64,000 nucleotides of DNA from an uncultured Lachnospiraceae bacterium (GTDB lineage: Bacteria > Bacillota > Clostridia > Lachnospirales > Lachnospiraceae): contig CAJODN010000004.1 of the NCBI GenBank assembly GCA_905233695.1, positions 55,582 to 119,581 on the forward strand. Reading direction: 5' to 3'. Shown one piece after another: positions 1 to 8,452 of the stretch. The notes below the pieces were generated by a model. It was not told the origin of the DNA, ran no database searches, and was given only the letters and a program-made list of their open reading frames with translations. The position numbers and the translations under genes were made by a program. The first letter of the stretch is position 1. The number at the start of each line of letters is the position of its first letter.

Positions 1-649
1 CTTCTTAGATATTGTATCCTTTGTTGCGAACCATAAATCCTGCTTTGTATCAAGCGCATATTCAAAGCAGCTTCTTGCAAAGCTTGCAATTGACTTATCA
101 ACATTGTGTTGACCTTGAAGAACACCTTCTCCGTCGAATTCGTGAATGGTTTCTTCTATCACATTTCCATCATTGCCTTCGAACACAAGCTTAGCCTTCC
201 CCGGTCCGGGAACATCAATCTCTACAGACTTATATACATCGCCGTATGCATGTCTTGCAATTGTAATAGGCTTCTTCCAGCTTCTTACGTTGGGCTTAAT
301 GTTATTTACAACGATAGGCGCTCTGAATACGGTACCGTCAAGAATTGCTCTTATTGTACCGTTGGGACTCTTCCACATCTCTTTTAGATCATATTCTTCC
401 ATACGTGCTGCATTAGGTGTAATTGTGGCGCACTTAACGGCAACACCGTATTTCTTGGTGGCGTTGGCAGAATCAACAGTGATTTGATCGTTAGTCTCGT
501 TACGTTTCTTAAGTCCCAGATCGTAATACTCTGTCTTTAGGTCGATGTATGGAAGAAGAAGCTCTTCCTTAATCATCTGCCAAAGTATTCTTGTCATTTC
601 GTCTCCGTCCATTTCGACTAACGGAGTTTTCATATTAATTTTACTCATT
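1..649 (-). CDS. icd: NADP-dependent isocitrate dehydrogenase, N-terminal 216 residues (cut by window edge)
   Basis: The minus-strand frame opens at ATG 649 after a good AGGAG and runs off the left edge without a stop. It reads [20 protein letters not shown] and continues with [29 protein letters not shown] and [15 protein letters not shown]. These are the substrate and NADP segments of the eukaryote-like NADP-IDH subfamily (about 400 residues in full), not the E. coli Icd type. The enzyme oxidatively decarboxylates isocitrate to 2-oxoglutarate, supplying NADPH and glutamate carbon. A candidate promoter lies at 676-704. The gene follows leuS on the same strand, separated by foldback element R5. 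The C-terminal half cannot be judged from this window. Confidence 0.93.
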
Positions 650-675
650 AGTAATCTCCTTATATTTCTTGGTTT

Positions 676-704
676 ATTATATTCGCAATGCGTTCTAGTA
701 TCCA
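676..704 (-). promoter_or_regulatory. Candidate sigma-A promoter of icd
   Basis: On the minus strand TATAAT (676-681) stands 17 bp from TGGATA (699-704), a four-of-six match to TTGACA. It predicts a leader of about 20 nt before the AGGAG and ATG at 649. The -10 is perfect and the -35 is weak. Confidence 0.5.
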
Positions 705-723
705 TCTTAATGAATTTTACACT

Positions 724-768
724 ATAAGTAACCCGAATTCTACCAGAAAATCGCTTAGAGGTTCTCAT
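724..768 (+). repeat. Intergenic foldback element R5 (AAAATCGCTTAG subtype)
   Basis: Stem ATAAG-t-AACC pairs with GGTT-CTCAT, with a bulged T between the two helices and one A/C mismatch. The interior carries GAATTC, then CTACC, then AGAAAATCGCTTAG. The same design and interior recur at 15000-15044 (R6). It lies 36 bp after the leuS stop and has no T-tract, so it is not a standard terminator. Confidence 0.75.
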
Positions 769-804
769 AGATGTAAATCCCTCTTAATTCTCTTATGGCA
801 TTGC

Positions 805-3219
805 TTACTTGCATACTATGTTAATAATTCTTCCCGGCACGTATATCTCTTTAACTATATTTCCCTTGAGTCTATCGCCGAGGGCGTCCTTGCCGGCAGA
901 GATGGCGCTGTCTTTGTCGATGTCTTTTGCAATCTTAATTGTAGTCTTGGTCTTGCCGTTAAGCTGTACCGCAATTTCGATTTCATCATCGACAGTCTTA
1001 GCTTCATCGTAGGTTGGCCATTCTTCGTAAGCAATTGTATTATCATGACCGAGCTTTTCCCAGATTTCTTCTCCCACATGAGGACATATACAAGAGAACA
1101 TTTTAATAAAGTTCTCGGCGTACTCTCTCGGGCATGTTCCGACTTTATACACTTCGTTAACGAATATCATCATCTGCGATATTGCCGTATTATAAGCCAG
1201 TGCTTCGAAGTCGTTTGTTACTTTCTTAACTGCCTTATGATATATCTTCTCTAATGAGCCGTCATTATCATCTGTAATGTTTTCAGATTCTGTAAAGAAA
1301 TTATATACTCTCGTTATGAATCTCTTAGCACCCTGAACATTCTTGGAATTCCAAGGCTTAGATACTTCAAGAGGACCCATGAACATTTCATAGAGTCTTA
1401 ATGTATCGGCGCCATAGTCACGAACGATGTCACTTGGATTAATTACGAATTCGGGGAATCGTTTACCCATTTTGATTCCGTTCTCACCAAGAATCATACC
1501 TTGATGCACTAACTTTTGGAACGGCTCCTTAACAGGTGATAAGCCTTTATCATAAAGGAAACGATTCCAGATTCTCGAATACATAAGGTGACCTACCGCA
1601 TGCTCCGGACCGCCAACATAGAGGTCGACGGGAAGCCAGTGCTTAAGGAGTTCTTGATTGGCGAATTCTTCATCATTATCGGGATCGATATATCTGTAGA
1701 AATACCAGCTTGATCCGGCAGATCCCGGCATAGTTGATGTTTCTCTTGTGCCTTTAACACCATTCTTATCGTACTTCTTCCATTCAGTCGCATTTTCAAG
1801 AGGCGCCTTACCGTTCTTACCCTTATAGTCTTCAAGTTCGGGAAGGATAAGTGGAAGCTCTTCGTCGGGGATAAAGTAAATCTTACCGTCTTCACAGTGA
1901 ACGCAAGGAACCGGCTCGCCCCAATAACGCTGACGGGCGAATATCCACTCGTGGAAGCGATAATTAACCTGACGTCTTGCAACGCCTTGCTTTTCAAGCT
2001 TAACTGTTATTGCTTCCTTAGCATCCTCTACAATCATACCGTCGAATTCTTCTGAATTCATAAGTTTACAGTCTTTGCCGAGATAGTCCTGCTTCTCAAA
2101 TGCACATTCAGACACGTCTCTGCCATCAATAACCTGAATCATATCGATACCATGAACCTCAGCGTATTCGAAGTCACGTTGATCGTGGCTAGGAACAGCC
2201 ATAACGGCTCCTGTACCATAATTGGCAAGAACGAAGTCGCCGATATAGAGAGGCACCTTCTTGCCGTTAGCAGGGTTAATTGCATATAAGCCTTTTAACG
2301 GACAACCTGACTTGGTCTTATTAAGCTCAGTTCTGTCCATATCAGACTTAGTCATTGTTTCTTCAATATATTTCAGAACATCTTCACGATTCTCTACTCT
2401 GTCAAGAAGGCCTTTAACAATCTCTCCTTCCGGAGCAAGAACCATGAACGTTATTCCGTAGATGGTTTCGATACATGTTGTGAATATGGAGAATTCTCCG
2501 CCACCTTCAATCTTAAAGTCAACCTCAACACCTTCTGACTTACCGATCCAGTTACGTTGAATCTGCTTAGTTGACTCGGGCCAATCAATTTCTTCAAGAC
2601 CTTCAAGAAGCTTCTCGGCGAATGCTGCCTGGTCAATAACCCACTGCTTCATATTCTTTCTTATAACGGGATATCCGCCACGCTCAGACTTGCCGTCAAT
2701 AACTTCGTCGTTAGAAAGCACGGTTCCCAGTTCCTCGCACCAGTTAACCGGCATATCAATATATTTTGCATAGCCATCATTATATAACTGCTTGAATATC
2801 CATTGAGTCCACTTGTAGAACTTAGGATCGGAAGTCGCAACCATCTTAGACCAATCGTAATCGAAGCCAAGTTCTTTTAATTGTTTTGAAAATGTCTCGA
2901 TATTCTTCATGGTGAACTTAGCAGGATGATTACCTGTTGTAACGGCATACTGCTCTGCAGGAAGGCCGAATGAATCGTAACCCATTGGATGAAGTACGTT
3001 ATAGCCCTGCATCCTCTTCATTCTGGACATTATATCAGTGGCTGTATAGCCCTCAGGATGACCTGCATGAAGACCTACTCCCGAAGGGTATGGGAACATA
3101 TCAAGTGCATAGTACTTGGGCTTGTCAAAGTCCCAGACATCTGTCTTAAAAGTCTCATTTTCTTCCCAGTATTTTTGCCATTTTTTCTCTACCGTTTTAT
3201 GGTTATATGTCTCTGCCAT
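805..3219 (-). CDS. leuS: Leucyl-tRNA synthetase
   Basis: An 804-residue class I synthetase, normal length for bacterial LeuRS. It charges tRNA-Leu with leucine in the cytoplasm. The HIGH motif is HAGH (residues 51-54) within PYPSGVGLHAGHPEG. The editing domain keeps GTGAVMAVPSHDQRDFEYA. Two catalytic-region motifs deviate: the threonine-rich editing peptide TTRPDT reads TTCIET (247-252), and KMSKS reads KMGKR in NGIKMGKRFPEFVINPSD. The start is fixed by AGGAGG seven bases before ATG 3219. A TTGACA/TAGAAT promoter lies at 3267-3294 and leaves a leader of about 40 nt, too short for a T-box, so tRNA-sensing attenuation is unlikely. Confidence 0.98.
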   Translation of the reverse strand: MAETYNHKTVEKKWQKYWEENETFKTDVWDFDKPKYYALDMFPYPSGVGLHAGHPEGYTATDIMSRMKRMQGYNVLHPMGYDSFGLPAEQYAVTTGNHPAKFTMKNIETFSKQLKELGFDYDWSKMVATSDPKFYKWTQWIFKQLYNDGYAKYIDMPVNWCEELGTVLSNDEVIDGKSERGGYPVIRKNMKQWVIDQAAFAEKLLEGLEEIDWPESTKQIQRNWIGKSEGVEVDFKIEGGGEFSIFTTCIETIYGITFMVLAPEGEIVKGLLDRVENREDVLKYIEETMTKSDMDRTELNKTKSGCPLKGLYAINPANGKKVPLYIGDFVLANYGTGAVMAVPSHDQRDFEYAEVHGIDMIQVIDGRDVSECAFEKQDYLGKDCKLMNSEEFDGMIVEDAKEAITVKLEKQGVARRQVNYRFHEWIFARQRYWGEPVPCVHCEDGKIYFIPDEELPLILPELEDYKGKNGKAPLENATEWKKYDKNGVKGTRETSTMPGSAGSSWYFYRYIDPDNDEEFANQELLKHWLPVDLYVGGPEHAVGHLMYSRIWNRFLYDKGLSPVKEPFQKLVHQGMILGENGIKMGKRFPEFVINPSDIVRDYGADTLRLYEMFMGPLEVSKPWNSKNVQGAKRFITRVYNFFTESENITDDNDGSLEKIYHKAVKKVTNDFEALAYNTAISQMMIFVNEVYKVGTCPREYAENFIKMFSCICPHVGEEIWEKLGHDNTIAYEEWPTYDEAKTVDDEIEIAVQLNGKTKTTIKIAKDIDKDSAISAGKDALGDRLKGNIVKEIYVPGRIINIVCK

Positions 3220-3239
3220 AATTTCCTCCTAAATTGCAC

Positions 3240-3284
3240 AAAAAAAGTGCTTTTATACCAGATATAATTCTAGCATAAGCACTT
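3240..3284 (-). terminator. Terminator hairpin merged with the leuS promoter
   Basis: On the minus strand AAGTGCTT (3277-3284) pairs with AAGCACTT (3245-3252), and the last stem bases run into seven Ts (3240-3246). The 5' arm lies in the spacer between the leuS -35 and -10. RNA reading through from the EF-G-like gene can therefore fold the terminator, while RNA started at the leuS promoter lacks the 5' arm. The loop is about 24 nt, long for an intrinsic terminator. Confidence 0.6.
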
Positions 3285-3294
3285 GTTTTGTCAA
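3267..3294 (-). promoter_or_regulatory. leuS promoter
   Basis: Minus-strand TTGACA (3289-3294) and TAGAAT (3267-3272) are separated by 16 bp, with TG one base before the -10 (extended -10). The predicted start near 3260 gives a leader of about 40 nt. Confidence 0.8.
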
Positions 3295-3363
3295 GAAATT
3301 ATCAATGTTAAGCCTCTATTTTATCTTCCGGCATGGTCCTTCGTCTATCCAGCCAATGTCCGT

Positions 3364-3412
3364 AAGATACTTGCAATCATCAAGGGATGTGGTCCCTTAA
3401 GATTCTTATCTT
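3364..3412 (-). repeat. Nested hairpin after the EF-G-like gene
   Basis: AAGATA/TATCTT (364-369 with 407-412 in the 3000s) encloses AAGGGA/TCCCTT (3382-3387 with 3393-3398). It lies about 40 bp after the stop of the EF-G-like gene and has no T-tract. It does not clearly share the bulge skeleton of the R family, so it is recorded separately. Confidence 0.35.
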
Positions 3413-3454
3413 CAACCGATACATCAGTAGCCACCGCCGTATAGTCATAATATC

Positions 3455-5548
3455 TTACTCTTCTTCATCTCCTTCAAGCTGCTTTGCTCTTGCTGCAACT
3501 TCCTTATCCTGTACATCATGAGGAGTCTGCTCATATCTTACGAATTCATACGAATACTCGCCGGATCCTGCCGTCATGGAACGAAGTGTTGTACCATAAC
3601 CATAAAGCTCTGCATAAGGAATCTCTGCTTCGATTTCAGTCTTCTCATTATCGAGAGCATTCATTCCCATTACACGACCGCGTCTCTTGTTGAGATCTCC
3701 CATTACATCACCGGTGTAATCATTATCAACTACAACCTTCATACTTGCAATCGGCTCAAGGAGAACGGGATTAGCTTCAAGTACACCTTTCTTAAAGGCA
3801 CCTTTAGATGCAATCTTAAATGCATTCTCGGAAGAATCAACAGGGTGATATGAACCATCGTATAATGTAGCCTTAACACCTACAACAGGGTATGCTGCAA
3901 GAGGTCCTGCCTGTACCGCATCAATTATACCCTTTTCAACAGCAGGGAAATAATTCTTAGGTACGGAACCACCTACTACAACCTGATCAAATTCATAAGA
4001 CGTATTGGTATCGCCAAGAGGTTCGAATCTCATCTTAACATGACCGTATTGTCCGTGACCACCTGATTGCTTCTTATGCTTGAATTCAACATCGGAATTA
4101 CCGAGGATTGTCTCTTTATATGCGATACGAGGCTTCTTAAGTTCAATCTCAATCTTATAATTATCCTTAAGTCTCTCAACAACAAGTTCAAGCTGCTGTT
4201 CTGAGATACCGTAAATAAGTGACTGATGATTGGCGGGATCATTCTCTGTCTTAATCGTTAAGTCCTCTTGCATAATCTTAGAAAGAGCCTGAGCCGCTTT
4301 ATCTTCTTCACCCTTCTTAACAACCTTATACCTCATATATGTATATGGAGTCGAGATTGATGTACGAAGGAATACAACAGGGTTTGCCTTCGTTGAAAGC
4401 GAATCCGTTGTCTCAACCTTGTTAAGCTTACTTAATGCTCCTATATCACCTGCATGGAGTTCAGGCACTTCTTCTGCTTTATTACCTCTTAATACATAAA
4501 GCTTTCCTGCCTTCTCTTCTGTATCCTTATGATGGTTCCAGAGAGCATCATCTGTCTTAATTACACCTGAGTTAACCTTGATAAATGTGTATTTGCCAAC
4601 GAAAGGATCAACCATGGTCTTAAATACATAAGCAGATTTCGTCTTAGAGAAATCATAATTGGCAGGGAATACTTCATTAGTCTTGGCATTGATACCAGAG
4701 CACTCTCTCTTATCGGGACTTGGTAAGTACTTAACAATATCAACCATAAGTGTATACATTCCGCGAGCCTGTGGATTAGATCCCATAAGAACAGGAACAA
4801 TATCGCAGTCAGCAACACTGACTCTAAGTGCTTGTCTTATCTCGTCTTCAGAGAATTCATCCCCATCAAAATATCTCTCCATGAAGTCTTCGCTTGTCTC
4901 AGCAACGGCTTCAATAAGAAGCTCTCTGTATTTCTCAAGATATTCATTGGAATAATCGGGGATATCGCATTTCGAAACTGTGCCATCATCATTCCACCTC
5001 TTAGCACGCTGTTGTAATACGTTAACGTATCCTACGAACTTACCGTTCTCTCTCATGGGAAGATGGAAAGGTGCAATCTTTTTACCGTAGAGTTCAGAAA
5101 GACCTTCGATAATCTCTCTGTAGCTTGCATCATCTACGTCCATCTCTGTTACGAAGAACATTCTCGGAAGCTTATACTTCTCGCACATATCCCATGCTTT
5201 CTTCGTTCCCACTTCTATTCCGTTCTTACCTGATACAACGATAATTGCGGCATCGGCAGCGGAAATTGCTTCTTCGGCTTCGCCGACAAAATCGTTAGAA
5301 CCGGGGGCATCAAGAATATTTATCTTAGAATCTTCCCATTCAATAGGAATAAGAGATGTATGGATTGAGAATCCCTTTTTAATCTCCTGCTTATCAAAAT
5401 CACTTATAGTATTACCGTCTTCTACCTTACCCATCTTCTTGGTAATTCCCGAAAGATATGCCATTGCTTCAACAAGGCTTGTCTTACCGGCGCCACCGTG
5501 ACCGAGTAATACTACGTTTCTGATCTTCTCTGTTGTGTAAACTTTCAT
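3455..5548 (-). CDS. EF-G-like translational GTPase (second EF-G type)
   Basis: A 697-residue protein with full EF-G domain order. The P-loop is GHGGAGKTS (residues 16-24), G3 is DAPG (80-83, usually DTPG), and G4 is TEMD (134-137) where elongation factors have NKxD. Domain IV contains KKQSGGHGQYGHVKMRFEPL, and the C-terminal part ends with an acidic tail. The deviating G4 and isolated position (no rpsL, rpsG or tuf neighbours) argue that it is the EF-G paralogue group annotated as elongation factor G-like, not the main FusA. It presumably acts on ribosomes, but its exact role is unknown. ATG 5548 follows GGAGG, and a promoter lies at 5622-5650. Confidence 0.85.
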   Translation of the reverse strand: MKVYTTEKIRNVVLLGHGGAGKTSLVEAMAYLSGITKKMGKVEDGNTISDFDKQEIKKGFSIHTSLIPIEWEDSKINILDAPGSNDFVGEAEEAISAADAAIIVVSGKNGIEVGTKKAWDMCEKYKLPRMFFVTEMDVDDASYREIIEGLSELYGKKIAPFHLPMRENGKFVGYVNVLQQRAKRWNDDGTVSKCDIPDYSNEYLEKYRELLIEAVAETSEDFMERYFDGDEFSEDEIRQALRVSVADCDIVPVLMGSNPQARGMYTLMVDIVKYLPSPDKRECSGINAKTNEVFPANYDFSKTKSAYVFKTMVDPFVGKYTFIKVNSGVIKTDDALWNHHKDTEEKAGKLYVLRGNKAEEVPELHAGDIGALSKLNKVETTDSLSTKANPVVFLRTSISTPYTYMRYKVVKKGEEDKAAQALSKIMQEDLTIKTENDPANHQSLIYGISEQQLELVVERLKDNYKIEIELKKPRIAYKETILGNSDVEFKHKKQSGGHGQYGHVKMRFEPLGDTNTSYEFDQVVVGGSVPKNYFPAVEKGIIDAVQAGPLAAYPVVGVKATLYDGSYHPVDSSENAFKIASKGAFKKGVLEANPVLLEPIASMKVVVDNDYTGDVMGDLNKRRGRVMGMNALDNEKTEIEAEIPYAELYGYGTTLRSMTAGSGEYSYEFVRYEQTPHDVQDKEVAARAKQLEGDEEE

Positions 5549-5621
5549 TGTAAAAACCTCCGTACATTATTTATGTGATTTCATGCAATATATATGCTCG
5601 AAATTACACCACTTGTCTAAT

Positions 5622-5650
5622 ATTTTACTAAATACGCGTATATTTCTCAA
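5622..5650 (-). promoter_or_regulatory. Promoter of the EF-G-like gene
   Basis: Minus-strand TTGAGA (5645-5650), a 17-bp spacer, then TAAAAT (5622-5627). Each hexamer matches five of six consensus bases. The predicted leader is about 65-70 nt. Confidence 0.65.
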
Positions 5651-5680
5651 TATGTTTTTATGTTTTTTCATTCCTGCATC

Positions 5681-5766
5681 TTCGGACCAAGCACCTCCGA
5701 GCGACTAGATGTCTTATGTCCATCCCCGCAAGGGGTGGACCGGTAATTTCGGAGGTCTTGGCTCCC
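5681..5766 (+). repeat. Intergenic foldback element R1 (junction subtype)
   Basis: Outer stem CCAAG/CTTGG and inner stem ACCTCCGA/TCGGAGGT are separated by one bulged C. Inside are a small hairpin GAC-TAGAT-GTC and a GC-rich hairpin GTCCA(t)CCCC-GCAA-GGGGTGGAC, followed by CGGTAATT. About 70 bp are identical to R2 at 12536-12622. It lies 54 bp after the cstA stop, with no T-tract on the transcribed strand. Confidence 0.85.
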
Positions 5767-5820
5767 AAGATGTCTGATTTGGTGTCATGAGTTCCTTTAC
5801 GTGTCTCGATTATTCGACTT

Positions 5821-7260
5821 TTACTTTATTTTTCTAAGTCTTAGCCTGTAGAACATCACCACATATATAATAAACAGTATTACAGCCGATGCGATACCGA
5901 TGGGATATGCGATGGAAGCGTCAAGGCCTATACCCTCTTTCGCCATAATAATATACGTAACACATACAGCCGTCATAAATGCTGCGGGAAATGCCGTGAT
6001 TAGCGAGCCGAACTTATATTTACCCTCTTTAATCAAGTATGCCGATGCCACCCAAAGGGTTATCATAGCAAGCGTCTGATTGCTCCATGAGAAGTATCTC
6101 CATATAAGATCAAAGCCGTTAGGTGCATTAACTGCAAATACTGTAAGGAAGCCACCGATTAGGAGAAGCGGAACAGATATAAGAAGCCTGTTCTTCATCT
6201 TCTTCTGATCGAGATGGAATGTCTCGCTTATTATAAGTCTCGCACTACGAAATGCCGTATCACCGGAAGTAATGGGACATACTACGACACCCACAACAGC
6301 AAGTACAGCTCCTGCTTTACCTAGTACTCCCTTGGAGATAGTATATACAACAGATGATGCTCCGTCGCCCAATGCATCATATAGCATATTGGTAGTCTCA
6401 TAGAATGATACTCCGGCAAGTGCCCATATAAGCGCAATTACGGCTTCGCATATCATAGCACCGTAGAATACAGATTTCCCTTCCTTTTCCGTCTTAATAC
6501 ATTTTGCAACCATAGGTGACTGGGTTGAATGGAATCCCGATATGGCACCGCAAGCTACGGTCACGAACATATAAGGCCATATTGGTCGACCGGCAGGATG
6601 AAGATTGTCAAATGTGAATTCAGGAATCGTATAATCACCGGAAAATATAATGCCTCCCATTATAGCAAGAGCCATAACGATAAGAAGCACACCGAATGCA
6701 GGATAAATCCTACCAATCAACTTATCTATAGGCACAAGCGTAGCTATGAAATAATAAATTAGAATAATCACACACCACACTGCACTGCTGATATTAAGCG
6801 GAACTATCTCATTAAGAAGCTCTGCCGGACTCGTAACGAATACCGTACCACATAGAACAAGAAGCACAACAGAAAATATTCGCATAATCCAAAGAAGCCA
6901 TTTACCAATATAACGGCCTGACAAGTTGGCGATTGATTCTCCGTCGTTACGCTCACTCATCATTCCCGACATATAGTCATGCACAGCACCGCCTAAGATT
7001 GAGCCTAGCACAATCCATCCGAACACAACAGGTCCGAAGCATGCACCCATAAGTGCACCGAATATAGGTCCCGTACCTGCTATATTAAGAAGCTGGATTA
7101 AGAAATTCTTCCATGTCTTCATTGGAACATGGTCCACACCGTCATTAAGGGCTACAGCCGGAGTCTTCCTGTCATCAATGTGGAATACCTTCTCAGTAAT
7201 ACGACCGTATACAACGTAGCCGATTACCAAAACTGCCAATGCAACAAAAAATGAAATCAT
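5821..7260 (-). CDS. cstA: Carbon starvation protein A family transporter
   Basis: A 479-residue polytopic membrane protein that starts MISFFVALAVLVIGYVVYG and contains PIFGALMGACFGPVVFG and many hydrophobic helices. CstA-family proteins are transporters linked to pyruvate or peptide uptake under carbon limitation. This copy is shorter than E. coli CstA (about 700 residues) and matches the short clostridial form. The start at 7260 is preferred over an in-frame start 42 bp upstream because AGGAG lies seven bases before it. It is divergent from tyrA, and R1 follows its stop. The substrate cannot be read from sequence. Confidence 0.9.
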   Translation of the reverse strand: MISFFVALAVLVIGYVVYGRITEKVFHIDDRKTPAVALNDGVDHVPMKTWKNFLIQLLNIAGTGPIFGALMGACFGPVVFGWIVLGSILGGAVHDYMSGMMSERNDGESIANLSGRYIGKWLLWIMRIFSVVLLVLCGTVFVTSPAELLNEIVPLNISSAVWCVIILIYYFIATLVPIDKLIGRIYPAFGVLLIVMALAIMGGIIFSGDYTIPEFTFDNLHPAGRPIWPYMFVTVACGAISGFHSTQSPMVAKCIKTEKEGKSVFYGAMICEAVIALIWALAGVSFYETTNMLYDALGDGASSVVYTISKGVLGKAGAVLAVVGVVVCPITSGDTAFRSARLIISETFHLDQKKMKNRLLISVPLLLIGGFLTVFAVNAPNGFDLIWRYFSWSNQTLAMITLWVASAYLIKEGKYKFGSLITAFPAAFMTAVCVTYIIMAKEGIGLDASIAYPIGIASAVILFIIYVVMFYRLRLRKIK

Positions 7261-7320
7261 TGTTTTTCTCCTTTTTAAAACATTTACAATATAATATACC
7301 ACAAATCACAAGAAATACGC

Positions 7321-7351
7321 TATAATACTCTTTAGAATTTAATAAGATTGG
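7321..7351 (+). promoter_or_regulatory. -10 element and ribosome site of tyrA-aroA
   Basis: TATAAT at 7321-7326 lies about 32 bp before the tyrA start, and GGAG at 7348-7351 is a typical ribosome site. No clear -35 is visible, so the promoter is supported only by its -10. Confidence 0.45.
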
Positions 7352-7358
7352 AGATAAT

Positions 7359-8444
7359 ATGTATACAAAAATCGGATTCATAGGACTTGGACTAATCGGG
7401 GGCTCAATAGCCAAAACAATTAAGAGAATATATGAAGATACAAAGATTATTGCTCTTAATCACTCTTCCGACTCTATAAGACTAGCTTACAACGAAGGTA
7501 TTATCGATAATGAAGGCGCATTCCCTATTGAAAATATGAAAGACTGCGACCTTATATTCCTCTGTGCTCCGGTATCAATTAATATTGATTACTTAGATAC
7601 GCTAAAGCAAATTATTAATCCCGATTGTATCTTAACCGACGTAGGTTCTGTCAAGGGCGAAATGGAAGAAGCCGTTAAGGAATGCGGACTTGAGAAGCAG
7701 TTTATCGGCGGTCATCCTATGTGCGGCTCAGAGCTTATCGGATATCAGAACGCCAAGGATCGTCTACTTGAAAATGCGTATTATATCCTTACAAATAATT
7801 GTCGTGTAAGTAAAGAATCGTACCTTAAGCTCAAAGAATTCGTAAAGTCTCTCGGCGCTATACCTATTGAAATGACGGTTGACAATCACGACTTTGTAAC
7901 GGGTGGAGTATCCCATGTACCTCATATTATTGCATCAAGTCTTGTCAATTTCGTCATGAATAACGATAAGAATTCCAATATGAAGACTGTTGCGGCAGGG
8001 GGATTCAAGGATATAACAAGGATAGCATCCTCCTCCCCCATTATGTGGCAGAACATTTGTCTGACTAATAAGGATAAGATTCTTGAACTCTTAGATAAAT
8101 ATGAAATAGAACTTGATAAATTCAAGACAGCAATAAAAAGTAGCGATCAGAAAGAAATAATAGAACTCTTCGCAGATGCCAAGGAATACAGAGATTCAAT
8201 TACAACCGGAAAAGGCAAGATGTATAAGGTCTACGAATTTTACTGCGACCTTGCGGATGAAGCGGGAAGCATCGCTACTATCGCTACTATGCTTGCAGCC
8301 AACCAACTCAGTATCAAAAATATCGGTATTATTAATAACAGAGAATTTACGAACGGTGTTCTTAGGATTGAGATGTATGATGAGGATTCGCTGGAAAAGG
8401 CTATAGAGATTCTTGCGAGAAATCATTACGAGATACATAGATAG
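7359..8444 (+). CDS. tyrA: Prephenate dehydrogenase with C-terminal ACT domain
   Basis: A 361-residue protein. It begins with the NAD-binding fold IGFIGLGLIGGSIAKT (residues 5-20), followed by the catalytic and substrate region GGHPMCGSELIGY and the dehydrogenase helical domain. The last 70 residues (from about 290) form an ACT domain (LADEAGSIATIATMLAANQL), which in this family binds tyrosine for feedback inhibition. The enzyme converts prephenate to 4-hydroxyphenylpyruvate. ATG 7359 follows GGAG. aroA starts 8 bp after its stop, so the two form a small aromatic-acid operon on the plus strand. Confidence 0.95.
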   Translation: MYTKIGFIGLGLIGGSIAKTIKRIYEDTKIIALNHSSDSIRLAYNEGIIDNEGAFPIENMKDCDLIFLCAPVSINIDYLDTLKQIINPDCILTDVGSVKGEMEEAVKECGLEKQFIGGHPMCGSELIGYQNAKDRLLENAYYILTNNCRVSKESYLKLKEFVKSLGAIPIEMTVDNHDFVTGGVSHVPHIIASSLVNFVMNNDKNSNMKTVAAGGFKDITRIASSSPIMWQNICLTNKDKILELLDKYEIELDKFKTAIKSSDQKEIIELFADAKEYRDSITTGKGKMYKVYEFYCDLADEAGSIATIATMLAANQLSIKNIGIINNREFTNGVLRIEMYDEDSLEKAIEILARNHYEIHR

Positions 8445-8452
8445 TTTTACAT

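Noticed and set aside
3220..3454. T-box leader for leuS
   Set aside because: The promoter leaves only about 40 nt of leader, and no specifier or antiterminator motif is present. The same holds for thrS (52-bp gap).
5681..5766. R1 as a tRNA or known riboswitch
   Set aside because: The junction with three helices recalls a tRNA, but there is no anticodon stem, T-loop or CCA pattern, and no match to a riboswitch core I know.
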